From Pseudomonadota bacterium (GTDB lineage Bacteria; Pseudomonadota; Alphaproteobacteria; Caedimonadales; UBA1908), in NCBI GenBank assembly GCA_020161545.1, contig JAIUNT010000003.1, positions 1 through 64,000 of the forward strand: a stretch of 64,000 bases of DNA, in the 5' to 3' direction. Below the pieces are notes generated by a model. The model did not search any database. It saw only the letters and a list, made by a program, of their open reading frames with translations, and had not been told where the DNA came from. Made by a program: the position numbers and the translations under genes. Positions 26,757-35,878 of the stretch are shown here, piece by piece (the first letter of the stretch is position 1; every line of letters starts with the position of its first letter).

Positions 26757-27695
26757 TCACGTCAACGCCTTGTTTTCATATGGTCCACGTCCAGAGAGCT
26801 GGTAGGGGTCTTGGTGAATGATCACCTCCGCCTCTGGAAAGGCAGCGACAATCTCCATGGCCACATCATCGGCAATGACGTGGGCCGCACTCAGGCTCAT
26901 GTTGCCATCGAGCTCAAGGTGAAGCTGGATAAAAAGCTGAGACCCGGCCGAGCGTGTGCGCAGATCATGGAGTCCTGTCACATCAGGATGTTTGAGGGCA
27001 ATTTCGCTAATTTGCGCGCGCTCTTCGTCCCCAAGTTCGCGGTCCACAAGAATGTGAAAAGCCTCAACACTGATGGTCCAGGCTGTGTAGAGGATGTAGA
27101 GACCGATAATCCCTGCCACCAATGGATCCAAGAAAGGAATCTGGAAAAAACCAGACAACACAAGGGATACAAGCACACTGCCATTAACGAGAAAGTCGCT
27201 GCGATAGTGGGTCGCGTCGGCCTTAATGGCCGTTGATTTCGTTTTCTTGATGACGTGGTTTTGAAACAGGACGAGCCCCAGCGTGAATACCATGGAAATG
27301 AGCATGACAACGACGCCAACACCTGTGTGTTCAAGGGGGTGTGGGTGTGCAAAACGCTCTGCGCACTCCACAAGCAGCCATGCGGCAGACCCAGCAATGA
27401 AGGCGGACTGTGCCAGGGCCGCCAAGGACTCGATTTTGCCGTGTCCAAAGCGGTGCTCGTGATCCGGTGGCTTAAGGGCCTGGGCAACGGCGATGAGGTT
27501 GATGAGGGAGGCGGCTGCGTCCAGGGTTGAATCCACAAGAGAGGCCTGCAGGCCCATGGAAGAAGTCATGGCCCAGGCCCCTGCCTTGAGCACAATGAGG
27601 ATGAGTGCGACGCAGACCGATGCATAGGTCGCCCAGCGCAAGAGGTGTGCATGGGGGTGGTGACTGGTTTTTTTGTGAGGGGCGTGGGGATGCAT
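26757..27695 (-). CDS. fieF: Cation diffusion facilitator, FieF-like Zn/Fe exporter
   Basis: 312 residues with six membrane helices and a cytosolic C-terminal domain. SLVDSTLDAAASLINLIAV carries the D-x-x-x-D metal site of TM2, and ATHYRSDFLVN the H-x-x-x-D site of TM5. HRFGHGKIESLAALAQS is almost identical in form to the FieF segment FGHGKAESLAALAQS. The His-rich N-terminus (HPHAPHKK, HHPHAH) may bind metal. It exports Zn, Fe or similar divalent cations by proton antiport; the ion is inferred. It shares a 283-base divergent region with the NB-ARC gene. Confidence 0.88.
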   Translation of the reverse strand: MHPHAPHKKTSHHPHAHLLRWATYASVCVALILIVLKAGAWAMTSSMGLQASLVDSTLDAAASLINLIAVAQALKPPDHEHRFGHGKIESLAALAQSAFIAGSAAWLLVECAERFAHPHPLEHTGVGVVVMLISMVFTLGLVLFQNHVIKKTKSTAIKADATHYRSDFLVNGSVLVSLVLSGFFQIPFLDPLVAGIIGLYILYTAWTISVEAFHILVDRELGDEERAQISEIALKHPDVTGLHDLRTRSAGSQLFIQLHLELDGNMSLSAAHVIADDVAMEIVAAFPEAEVIIHQDPYQLSGRGPYENKALT

Positions 27696-27767
27696 GGAAA
27701 GAACCTTCTCAAAAATATTTCTTATTATGACGCACCAAAAGCCCTGCGTAAATTCATTTCACGAGAC

Positions 27768-27787
27768 TATAACCGAACCTTTATAAT
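27768..27787 (+). repeat. 20-base repeated element, copy 1
   Basis: TATAACCGAACCTTTATAAT, matching 58876-58895 with two substitutions. It lies in the 283-base divergent gap between fieF and the NB-ARC gene. No further function is visible; the remaining gap (27696-27978) is AT-rich and has no gene or tRNA. Confidence 0.45.
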
Positions 27788-27978
27788 CTGCTAATGCGAC
27801 ACTCACCGCTCGTGTACGTCGCTTTCCTCGTATCCTGTTATCACATTAAACTGTTCTAGCTATATGTTGCCAGGGATATGCACAGTGATAGATGTTTTAT
27901 TTTTGCCAGTTTTTCTTGCTTGATCTGTCAAAACTTTGCTAAAGATGAAGTGAATTTAAGCGCACGAGACATCTTTCC

Positions 27979-30276
27979 ATGAGACATGGCCGCCATTTTT
28001 TACTGTTCATCATTTGTGCATCCGCTCTTTGTCAAAGCGTCTGTGCCAATGAGCCGGCCCTTTGGAACGTGCCCGTGAGTTTTGAACCTTTTTGGGGTAG
28101 AAAGAGCGAAATGCTTGCGCTAGAAGAAAAAATACAAGAAGGTCCTGTGGTTGTCACCGGTCTTCCGGGTGTGGGTAAAAGCCGCCTCGTTTACACTTAT
28201 GCCAAAGAGCATGCGCGTCGGTACCACGTTGTTTGGACGCTGGATGCGTCACAAAGGATGGACAGACAAATGATTGATTTCGCGAACAAACTCCATGGTC
28301 TTGAACACAAAGGCCGTGAAGGCACCTTCTCTAAAAAGGAAGACGCGGTGGACTATGTGAAAAGTTTACTGCGCACCTGCACCTTTTCGTGGCTCTTGAT
28401 GTTTGATGGGGTGGCACACGCGGCGGCTGTGAAGGACGTGCTGCCAGAAACCTTCGGGGCGAAGGATAAGCACGTGGTCATGACATCTTTGTCCGACCAA
28501 GGTGTGAGTGGTTCCTTGCGTGTGAGTGCCCTCACGGACGGTGAGGCCCACGCTTTCTTGAAGCATTACTTAAAAAACGCCAGCGACAAGGATATTGGAG
28601 ATCTCGCCCGTCTTTTGGACAACCATCCCCTCGCGCTTTTAAGTGCCGCGACCTATATTAACGCGACGCCTCACATGACAATCCCTGCATATATCGCTTT
28701 CTTTTCACAAAATAAAAAGGCTTACTGGGCGTCTGAGTCCAAAGTCTTGGGGGACCAGCCCCAGCTTTACACCACACTCAAGATCAGCCTCGATCAGTTG
28801 AAGATGGAAAGCGGCGGCGATTACACCCTTCTTGTGGCCCTGTGTCTTTTGGACACCCATAAACTGGAAGGGTCCTTCATCCAAGGGCTCTACGGACACG
28901 TGAAAGGGGCCGATGCGGGCGGCTTTTCCAAGATCCTGGATTTGTCCCTTGTGACAAAGCGGGACAAGACCACCTACGCCGTCCATGATTATGTACGCGA
29001 TGTGGTGCTGGCCACGGCCGATGGGGAAACACTGCAAAAAGCGGCAGAAGCTACAACCAGCGCCCTTCTTGCCCTCTTTCCCGATAAGGTTGAGGACTGC
29101 GTGGCGACCTTCGAGAAAAACCCAGCCCTTGTGGGACAACTTAAAACCCTCATGACACGCATGGACCTCTTGCCAGGGGACGCAGGGTTTGCCCTGGGTG
29201 TGCGCACCTTTTACTATACGTACTACTTTTTGCGAGACTATCCCTATGCGTATGCTCTCTCGGATCAGCTGACACGGTTTTTGGCAACAGGGAAGGTGGT
29301 CGATCCCCTGCTTGTGGCGAACTTTCACAACGCTAATGCGTACATGACATTTTTGCGCAAGGGTATGGATGCGGCCCTTCAAGAGCTTCTCCTGGCCAAA
29401 GCTTCTTTTGAGAAAATGCCACCCGATCTTGTCAGGCGAGAGCTAGTGATGCTGCTGGGCAATAACTTAGGTTTTAAATATCACTGGCAAGGGAATTTGG
29501 ACGCCGTTGAAAAGTGTGTGAGAGAGGCTGAGGCCCTTCAAGAGGGACACACCGATATTATGGGGCTGGCCATTGTTGGGTGCTTAAAGGCCCTCCTGGC
29601 CCAGGACCGTGGGCACTTTGAGGACTCCCTTCGCGCCTTGAATGACATCATAGCCATGACCGAGAAAGATCCCACAGAGAACAAGGTTGCCGGACATTAC
29701 TTCAACTCCTTGAAAGCGTGTTCTCTTTTGAAATTAGCCCAGATGAAGGAGCTAAATGGTCGTATGGATGAGGCACGTGCGCTGCGCCGGGAGGCCCTCA
29801 CCCTTTCAAAGACCGCCTACGCTCACGCCGTTCAAAGCTCTGGTGGAAAGGATGATACGGATATCGTGGCGCGTACGCTCCTTTATTTTTCCCAGGCACA
29901 AAGTGCGTGTGGAGAGCCCAAGAAAGCAGAAGGGTGTGCGCGCCGCGCCATTGCCATATTCGACCGAGAGCTAATGGGGGCTGGTAAAAACCGCCGCCAA
30001 GGCGTGGCCTATATTGCCCTTGGTGACGCGCTCTCCGGTCAGGGTAAGCACGAAGAAGCCAGCAAAGCCTATCTCATGGCGGAGGAGATTTTCAACAAGA
30101 TCTCAACCCACAAAGCCTTTGATGACATGAGCGAAGTGTGGGCGCGTCTTGTTCAAAACGCCATCGTGCGCGGGGACGCCAACACTGCGCGCCGGTGCCT
30201 GAACGCCCATAAGAACACTTTTCACGGTCTCCATCCACGCTATATCATGATGGCCGCCAAGGTCGCCAGCGTCTGA
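27979..30276 (+). CDS. Secreted NB-ARC (STAND) ATPase with TPR-like C-terminus
   Basis: 765 residues. Residues 1-23 form a signal peptide (FLLFIICASALCQSVCA). An NB-ARC core follows: FWGRKSEM (38-45), P-loop GLPGVGKS (61-68), VVWTLDA (84-90), kinase-2 WLLMFDGV (138-145), sensor-like HVVMTS (165-170), GLPL-like NHPLALL (215-221), a winged-helix region, and the MHD-like YAVHDYVRDV (333-342). Residues about 390-760 are helical repeats of TPR type. This matches NLR/AP-ATPase receptors, normally cytosolic ATP-driven switches. Export past the inner membrane is unusual because the periplasm has little ATP; delivery into a host cell would explain it (inference). Transcribed alone, ended by a strong terminator; the Shine-Dalgarno is weak. 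Confidence 0.85.
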   Translation: MRHGRHFLLFIICASALCQSVCANEPALWNVPVSFEPFWGRKSEMLALEEKIQEGPVVVTGLPGVGKSRLVYTYAKEHARRYHVVWTLDASQRMDRQMIDFANKLHGLEHKGREGTFSKKEDAVDYVKSLLRTCTFSWLLMFDGVAHAAAVKDVLPETFGAKDKHVVMTSLSDQGVSGSLRVSALTDGEAHAFLKHYLKNASDKDIGDLARLLDNHPLALLSAATYINATPHMTIPAYIAFFSQNKKAYWASESKVLGDQPQLYTTLKISLDQLKMESGGDYTLLVALCLLDTHKLEGSFIQGLYGHVKGADAGGFSKILDLSLVTKRDKTTYAVHDYVRDVVLATADGETLQKAAEATTSALLALFPDKVEDCVATFEKNPALVGQLKTLMTRMDLLPGDAGFALGVRTFYYTYYFLRDYPYAYALSDQLTRFLATGKVVDPLLVANFHNANAYMTFLRKGMDAALQELLLAKASFEKMPPDLVRRELVMLLGNNLGFKYHWQGNLDAVEKCVREAEALQEGHTDIMGLAIVGCLKALLAQDRGHFEDSLRALNDIIAMTEKDPTENKVAGHYFNSLKACSLLKLAQMKELNGRMDEARALRREALTLSKTAYAHAVQSSGGKDDTDIVARTLLYFSQAQSACGEPKKAEGCARRAIAIFDRELMGAGKNRRQGVAYIALGDALSGQGKHEEASKAYLMAEEIFNKISTHKAFDDMSEVWARLVQNAIVRGDANTARRCLNAHKNTFHGLHPRYIMMAAKVASV

Positions 30277-30289
30277 TAGAGGCGCTTAC

Positions 30290-30327
30290 AAAAAGGCACG
30301 CACCCTGAAAGGGGTGCGTGCCTTTTT
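30290..30327. terminator. Bidirectional rho-independent terminator
   Basis: A 16-bp perfect inverted repeat (AAAAAGGCACGCACCC, 30290-30305; GGGTGCGTGCCTTTTT, 30312-30327) with a six-base loop. A and T runs flank both arms, so it can stop the NB-ARC gene on the plus strand and petC (ending at 30372) on the minus strand. Confidence 0.93.
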
Positions 30328-30371
30328 GTGCTTAGACGATATAGATGAGCCTCCGCCGTGGGGCGATATGT

Positions 30372-31136
30372 TTATGAGGGGTGCTTGATGTGCCACCACA
30401 CACGCTTTGTCAGAACATATAACATGGCCGTGAAGATGCTCAGGAAAATCAAAACCATGACGCCCATGCGCTTGCGGGTCTCCATCTCAGGCTCGCTGGC
30501 CCAGGCAAGGAATGTGACCACGTCCCTGGCCATGTGATCCACCGTTGCAGGCGTGCCATCGGGGTAGGTGACTTGGTTATCGCTCAGGGGAGGCGCCATG
30601 GCCGACTGGTGGCCAGGGAAATAAAGATTGTAGTGCATACCTGGCGCCATCTTAAGGTCGCTTGGCGCCTTTGCGTACCCTGTGATGAAGGCAAAGACAT
30701 AATCTGGTCCGTGGGGACGTGCCTTGATCACCATGGACAAGTCCACGGGAAGAGCGCCGTTATTGGCGTCTCTGGCGGCGGCCTCTGTGGGGTAGGGGTG
30801 GGCAAAGAAGTCTTTGGGCTCTGCCTTACGGGGCTTCGTGTTTCCGTCCTCACCTACGGGTCCCGGAACCTCATACTCGGCGGCGATAGCCTTAACATCG
30901 CTTTCCGTAAAGCCAAGTTCTTTGAGCTTTTCATAGCGCAAATGGGCTGCGCTATGACAGCTGGCACAGACTTCACGGTAGACTTGGAGACCTCGGCGTA
31001 GGGCCTTCCGGTCAAAGGTGCCAAAGGGCCCCTCAAAGCTCCAATTTTGCTCGGGAGGCTTGGGCGCCGCGTTTCCATAGCTTAGGGAGGCTCCCAAAAA
31101 GACAGCACAAAGTGTGATCCAAAGCGTGCGCTTCAT
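30372..31136 (-). CDS. petC: Cytochrome c1 of the bc1 complex
   Basis: About 254 residues. From ATG 31136 there is a signal peptide, then the heme c site C57-A-S-C60-H61 and the methionine-ligand region (PGMHYNLYFPGHQSAMAPPL). A C-terminal membrane anchor (VLIFLSIFTAMLYVLTKRVWW) holds it in the inner membrane, with the heme domain in the periplasm. ATG 31136 is preferred because GAAGGGAT precedes it, 4 bases after the petB stop. It passes electrons from the Rieske protein to cytochrome c. Confidence 0.95.
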   Translation of the reverse strand: MKRTLWITLCAVFLGASLSYGNAAPKPPEQNWSFEGPFGTFDRKALRRGLQVYREVCASCHSAAHLRYEKLKELGFTESDVKAIAAEYEVPGPVGEDGNTKPRKAEPKDFFAHPYPTEAAARDANNGALPVDLSMVIKARPHGPDYVFAFITGYAKAPSDLKMAPGMHYNLYFPGHQSAMAPPLSDNQVTYPDGTPATVDHMARDVVTFLAWASEPEMETRKRMGVMVLIFLSIFTAMLYVLTKRVWWHIKHPS

Positions 31137-31140
31137 GGTT

Positions 31141-32379
31141 TTATCCCTTCTTCGTTTGTTGCGGCGCGTGGGTTGCGTCGTAAATGCTCTGGGGCACAGG
31201 AAGTGTTTTCTCAAACTTTGGCAGCAAGGGCAGCGCCAATAGAAAGTAATAGAAGTAGTAGAAGGTCGCCAAACGACTCAAAAGGAGAGCAAGTCCTTCT
31301 GGTGCTTGGGATCCCGCCCATCCTAGCACAAGGCACGCCACCACAAGCAGCAAGAAGAAGATCTTGAAGGTGGGGCGAAAGCGCCCGCTGACGACTTTAG
31401 AGCGGTCAAGCCATGGCACAAAGAAAAGGACGCCCACGGCGGAGAACATCAAAAACACGCCGCCCAGCTTATCGGGCACAGAGCGCAAGATCGCGTAGAA
31501 GGGTAGGAAATACCATTCTGGCACGATGTGGGGAGGTGTCAGCAGCGGATTGGCGGGGATGTAGTTGTCAGGCTCGCCAAAAAAATTAGGTGCAAAAAAG
31601 ACAAAGCCAGCCCACAGCATCAAAAAGACGCCGAGCCCAAAGAGGTCTTTAAGAGTGTAGTAAGGGTGAAAGGGAACAGAGTCTTTTTCTGTCTTTTTCG
31701 CCACACCCGATGGGTTGTTTGAGCCGTGTGTGTGAAGCGCCACCAGGTGCAACACAACCATGGCCACAATCAGCATTGGGAAGAGGTAGTGGAGGGAGAA
31801 AAAGCGGTTCAGCGTTGGGTTATCCACAGAAAAGCCGCCCCACAGAAGGGTGACAATGGAGTCGCCCACAAAAGGAATAGCCGAGAAAAGGTTCGTGATA
31901 ACTGTTGCGCCCCAATAACTCATCTGACCCCAGGGAAGCACATATCCCATGAAGGCGGTTGCCATCATCAACAGGAGAATAATGACCCCCATGATCCACA
32001 AAAGCTCGCGCGGGGCCTTGTAGGAACCATAGTAAAGGCCGCGGAAGATGTGGATATAAACAGCAATAAAGAACATGGAGGCGCCGTTCATATGGATATA
32101 GCGAATGAGCCATCCATAGTTCACCTCACGCATGATGCGTTCAACGCTGTTGAAGGCATAGTCCACGTGGGGCGTGTAGAACATGGCCAGAAAGATACCC
32201 GTCAAAATCATGATGACAAGGGTGATGCCAGCCAGGGATCCAAAATTCCAGAAATAATTGAGATTGATCGGGGTTTTATAGTTAATCAGGTGCTCTTTGG
32301 CCATGGCCACAAAAGGCAAGCGGTGATCGATCCAATCGATGAGGCCACCACCAGAGGGTTGTTTTTGCTCTGAAGACAT
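31141..32379 (-). CDS. petB: Cytochrome b of the bc1 complex
   Basis: 412-residue membrane core of ubiquinol-cytochrome c reductase, with eight helices and two b hemes. WNFGSLAG, the Qo-site [13 protein letters not shown] and the paired histidines in [21 protein letters not shown] and [17 protein letters not shown] fit the family. The length is normal for alphaproteobacterial cytochrome b. It lies between petA (5-base gap) and petC (4-base gap) in one operon. Confidence 0.97.
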   Translation of the reverse strand: MSSEQKQPSGGGLIDWIDHRLPFVAMAKEHLINYKTPINLNYFWNFGSLAGITLVIMILTGIFLAMFYTPHVDYAFNSVERIMREVNYGWLIRYIHMNGASMFFIAVYIHIFRGLYYGSYKAPRELLWIMGVIILLLMMATAFMGYVLPWGQMSYWGATVITNLFSAIPFVGDSIVTLLWGGFSVDNPTLNRFFSLHYLFPMLIVAMVVLHLVALHTHGSNNPSGVAKKTEKDSVPFHPYYTLKDLFGLGVFLMLWAGFVFFAPNFFGEPDNYIPANPLLTPPHIVPEWYFLPFYAILRSVPDKLGGVFLMFSAVGVLFFVPWLDRSKVVSGRFRPTFKIFFLLLVVACLVLGWAGSQAPEGLALLLSRLATFYYFYYFLLALPLLPKFEKTLPVPQSIYDATHAPQQTKKG

Positions 32380-32384
32380 GTGCG

Positions 32385-32954
32385 TTAGACCTCCTGTTGT
32401 CCGATGCGTAGCGTGGTGTCATTCAAAAAGGTGTAAGGCGGCACGGGGAGGTTAAGGGGCGCTGGCCCCCGGCGCACACGGCCCGATGGATCGTACTCTG
32501 ATCCATGGCAAGGACAGAACCATCCCCCATAATCACCTTTGTTATCGCTGGGACGCTGACCGGAGGGGACGCATCCCAAGTGTGTGCACACGCCCACAAC
32601 AACCAACCACTCGGCTTTTTTGACGCGGTGCTCATCGGTCTCAGGGTCAATGAGTTTGGTTAAGGGCACTGCGCGTACCTCTTGAATCTCTTGGGGGGTA
32701 CGGTGGCGAATAAACACAGGCTTACCGCGCCACATGATGGTGATGGCTTGTCCCACAGCAACGGGAGAAATGTCTACATCCACCACAGCGCCCGCAAGTG
32801 TGTCAGCGGCCGGGTTCAGGCTGTCCAAAAAAGGCCATACAAAGCTGGCGGCGCCCACGCCTCCCATGGCAGCAGAAGCCAGGATGAGAAAATCCCTGCG
32901 TGTCTTGTGCCCTTCTTCGGACGAGGGCTCAGAGGTTGTTTCAAGGGATGTCAT
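32385..32954 (-). CDS. petA: Rieske iron-sulfur protein of the bc1 complex
   Basis: 189 residues. A twin-arginine signal-anchor (RRDFL at 19-23, then a hydrophobic helix) directs folded export. The 2Fe-2S ligands are in C123-T-H-L-G-C128 and C147-P-C149-H150-G-S. It accepts electrons from ubiquinol at the Qo site of PetB. It is the first gene of petA-petB-petC; SD AAGGTGGAGC precedes its start. Confidence 0.97.
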   Translation of the reverse strand: MTSLETTSEPSSEEGHKTRRDFLILASAAMGGVGAASFVWPFLDSLNPAADTLAGAVVDVDISPVAVGQAITIMWRGKPVFIRHRTPQEIQEVRAVPLTKLIDPETDEHRVKKAEWLVVVGVCTHLGCVPSGQRPSDNKGDYGGWFCPCHGSEYDPSGRVRRGPAPLNLPVPPYTFLNDTTLRIGQQEV

Positions 32955-33075
32955 AAATGCTCCACCTTGTTAAAAATTATTTTAAAATCCCCAATATATT
33001 CATATCATGTTAGGTGTTGTTCATCTAGACTTTTATGATAACAGGGCATGATAGGGGCAGATTTAGGTGAAGGTG

Positions 33076-33531
33076 ATGAAAAAATATCTCATATGTACGG
33101 GACTCATGGCATTTTTGGGCGGGTGTGCGGATACACTGTGTGACCAGACGCCGCGCCAATGTGGCTCCCCTTGTCCCCACCTGATGCCTGTGGCCATGGA
33201 TGAAGATACGCTCCTTGGGTCTTATCAAGCCAGCGCCCTTGGGCGAAAGTTAGAGCGAGACAATCAGGTTGCGGCGGCAAAAGTTTTGCAAAATCTCTTG
33301 CGTACAGGCGCCCTGGAAGAGACATTTTGCTGGCAACCCCGTGGGGCTTGCGCCGGTGACGTTTTTGGGTCCTTTCGCATTTTTCATCCCACACGCCAAG
33401 GAAGTGCGCATTGCTTAGATTATCTCCAGACCCTGACCCTGGATAAGGTCTATAAGGCCAAGGGCACCGCGTGTCGTGGGGTAAATGGGACATGGCGCAT
33501 CGTGGAGGAGATCCCCTATGAGATCCACTGA
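33076..33531 (+). CDS. Predicted lipoprotein with a C-terminal domain like the 17-kDa surface antigen group
   Basis: 151 residues. MKKYLICTGLMAFLGGCADT is a lipoprotein signal with lipid Cys17. The C-terminal part, ending VYKAKGTACRGVNGTWRIVE, resembles the last strand region of the rickettsial 17-kDa / RT0821-Lpp0805 family (pattern G-ACR--DG-W-IV). The glycine-zipper seen in those antigens is missing here. Several cysteines (six in the mature part) suggest disulfides. ATG 33076 is preferred since AGGTGA lies 5 bases upstream; a GTG at 33067 is possible. The family assignment is tentative. Confidence 0.7.
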   Translation: MKKYLICTGLMAFLGGCADTLCDQTPRQCGSPCPHLMPVAMDEDTLLGSYQASALGRKLERDNQVAAAKVLQNLLRTGALEETFCWQPRGACAGDVFGSFRIFHPTRQGSAHCLDYLQTLTLDKVYKAKGTACRGVNGTWRIVEEIPYEIH

Positions 33532-33561
33532 TGGCGCGCGCGGGGAAACGGTTCCTTGCGT

Positions 33562-35778
33562 CTAGGAAACCTTTGCAAGACGCCTGACTTTTTGTTTTAC
33601 GCCAAGGGTTTGTTTGACGATACTGGCGAGGTCCTTCAGGGTGTAAGGCTTGGGAAGGAAGATAATTTCCTCCTCACAGGTCAGCTTCTCACGGAAGGTG
33701 TCCTCGGCGTATCCTGAGATGAAAATGACTTTTAGGTGAGGGAAAAGCTCGTGTGCACGCCTGACAAGGGTAGGTCCGTCCATGACGGGCATGACCACAT
33801 CGGTGATAACGAGATCCACCTTTTCGTGGCCACTTTCCCAGGCAGTTGTGAGGTAGTTGAGACCTTCTTCGCCCGTTGTAGCTTCAATAACGTGGTACCC
33901 TTTGTCACGCAGTGCTCTGGCTGAGAAAAGGCGCACGGCGTCCTCATCCTCAACAAGTAAAATTGTGCCTGATCCCGTGAGATCCCGGTTTACGATGGCG
34001 TGGTGCTTCTCGCTTTCTTGGGCTTGCTCTTTGGCGGCCGCACTGCCCTCATAGTGGGGAAGGTAAATATAGAATGAGGTTCCCTCATCTGGCGCCGAGT
34101 CCACACAGACGTATCCGCCCGTTTGGCTGACAATGCCGTGCACCGTTGAAAGGCCAAGCCCTGTGCCTGACCCCACTTCTTTTGTGGAGAAGAAAGGGTC
34201 AAAAATACGCTCGAGGGTTTCGCGTGCCATGCCAACGCCCGTATCGCGCACCTCAACACACACGTAGGAGCCTGCCTTAATGAGCTCCTGAAATACCTGT
34301 GTGCTTTTTTCAAAGACAACATTTTTTGTTTTGATGGTGATGTCACCGTCTCCACCAAGGGCGTCCCGGGCATTGACCACAAGATTGATGATGACCTGTT
34401 CAAGCTGCCCGCGGTCAACACGCACTGTGCCAAGGCTGCGCCCGTGGAAGATATTAAGCTTAATGGTGGATCCAATGAGGCGCTGCAAAAGGAGGGACAC
34501 ATCTTCCAAGATCTCTGAAATATCAACGATCTTAGGTTGCAGCGCTTGCTGCCTTGAAAAGGCAAGGAGCTGGCGCACAAGATTGGCGGCGCGGTTGGCA
34601 TTTTGTTTGATCTGCATGATGTCCATGAAAGAAGGATCACTTGGGGCGTGACGCAAAAGGAGAAGATCACAAAACCCGATCATGGCGGTGAGGAGGTTAT
34701 TAAAGTCGTGGGCAATGCCGCCCGCTAGTTGTCCCAAAGCTTGGGTCTTTTGGGATTGGGACACACGTGCGTGGATTTGTTTGGCTTGGGTGTTATCAAA
34801 GATTTGTAAAAAGATGCCTTTTTCCTGGGCGCCTTGGGTGTTCAATGAGGGGTAGTTAAAGGAAGACGCATAAAGCACCACTTCCTTGCCGCTGGCAAGA
34901 CGTGCCTCGCAGTGATGGTCCTGGGGCGCGTGGGTGGAGGCGGCTGCCTTTGCCATCATGCGGTGCACATTTTCTTGATCTTTCGCATCGATATAGGTGA
35001 GGAAAGGGGTGCCATGGGACAAGCCCTCTTTCTTAAAAAAGGCTTCCTCAAAGGTGCGGTTCCAGTCGTGGATGTGGCAACTTGAATCCAAGAGCACATT
35101 ACCAGCCGGTGCACAGTGGAAGAGATTTTCAAGGTTCAGCGTCTTAATAAAGCGACCCGTTGAGAAATTTTGGCGAAAGAAGCGTTGTTTGAGATCATTA
35201 ATGCTCAAAAAACGCCACAAGAACACGCCGTCCTGGGACAGCGGCAAGACGGAGACGAAGATTTCTTCCTCTCGTCCCCCGTCTAGAATAAATGTCTGGG
35301 CGTCGGAAAAAGCACTTTTGCTTTGAAGGCCCTTTGTGCACACGGTATTGAAGTGATTTTTTTGTGTGGGGGCCATGAGGCGTGATACGATATATTCAAA
35401 GCCTTTCTCCTCAATTTGAGGAAAGAAGTCCTTGAAAAGTTGGTTCGCAAAAAGGATGCGTCGATTTTGGTCCGTCACAAGGCATGGAAAGATCGCAAGC
35501 ATCCCGGAGAGCGCCTGCCTGCTTTTTGTGAGGGACCTATGGAAAGACCTGCTTGCCAATAGGACAAGCCCCGCAATAAGTGTCATCCCGAGGACACCGG
35601 TGCCCACACTGCAGTAAATCCACCCGGGATTTTTGGTTATAAACCATGTGAGCGCAGTTCCCGTTACCAAAAGCCACGTGAGGCCAATGGCCAGCATAAG
35701 GGCGGGCGCCCCTAAAGCAGGTTCACTCAGCTTAAGGCTTTTGTAGAGAACTTCAGATCCTAAGATTTTGCGCGGCAT
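33562..35778 (-). CDS. cckA: Hybrid sensor histidine kinase CckA
   Basis: 738 residues. Two N-terminal membrane segments (about residues 25-75), two PAS-like regions (about 90-330), then HisKA with the phospho-acceptor about H357 in LAGGIAHDFNNLLTAMIGF, an HATPase domain (NLVVNARDAL, DTGVGM, GTGLGLSTVHGIV), and a C-terminal receiver with the phospho-acceptor D near 660 in LVITDVVMPVMDGP. AHDFNNLLTA and a receiver at the C-terminus are the CckA pattern. In Alphaproteobacteria CckA drives ChpT-CtrA/CpdR phosphorelay controlling the cell cycle; CtrA and ChpT are not in the window. Monocistronic, convergent with the lipoprotein gene. Confidence 0.9.
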   Translation of the reverse strand: MPRKILGSEVLYKSLKLSEPALGAPALMLAIGLTWLLVTGTALTWFITKNPGWIYCSVGTGVLGMTLIAGLVLLASRSFHRSLTKSRQALSGMLAIFPCLVTDQNRRILFANQLFKDFFPQIEEKGFEYIVSRLMAPTQKNHFNTVCTKGLQSKSAFSDAQTFILDGGREEEIFVSVLPLSQDGVFLWRFLSINDLKQRFFRQNFSTGRFIKTLNLENLFHCAPAGNVLLDSSCHIHDWNRTFEEAFFKKEGLSHGTPFLTYIDAKDQENVHRMMAKAAASTHAPQDHHCEARLASGKEVVLYASSFNYPSLNTQGAQEKGIFLQIFDNTQAKQIHARVSQSQKTQALGQLAGGIAHDFNNLLTAMIGFCDLLLLRHAPSDPSFMDIMQIKQNANRAANLVRQLLAFSRQQALQPKIVDISEILEDVSLLLQRLIGSTIKLNIFHGRSLGTVRVDRGQLEQVIINLVVNARDALGGDGDITIKTKNVVFEKSTQVFQELIKAGSYVCVEVRDTGVGMARETLERIFDPFFSTKEVGSGTGLGLSTVHGIVSQTGGYVCVDSAPDEGTSFYIYLPHYEGSAAAKEQAQESEKHHAIVNRDLTGSGTILLVEDEDAVRLFSARALRDKGYHVIEATTGEEGLNYLTTAWESGHEKVDLVITDVVMPVMDGPTLVRRAHELFPHLKVIFISGYAEDTFREKLTCEEEIIFLPKPYTLKDLASIVKQTLGVKQKVRRLAKVS

Positions 35779-35878
35779 CTAAAATCACCCAGACACTTGA
35801 TACGTTAAGAGTAAGAGCATATTGATTAACAGTGTCTTAAGAAGTCGTAAAGAGATTCTATTTTTTTGGAGGTGACGC

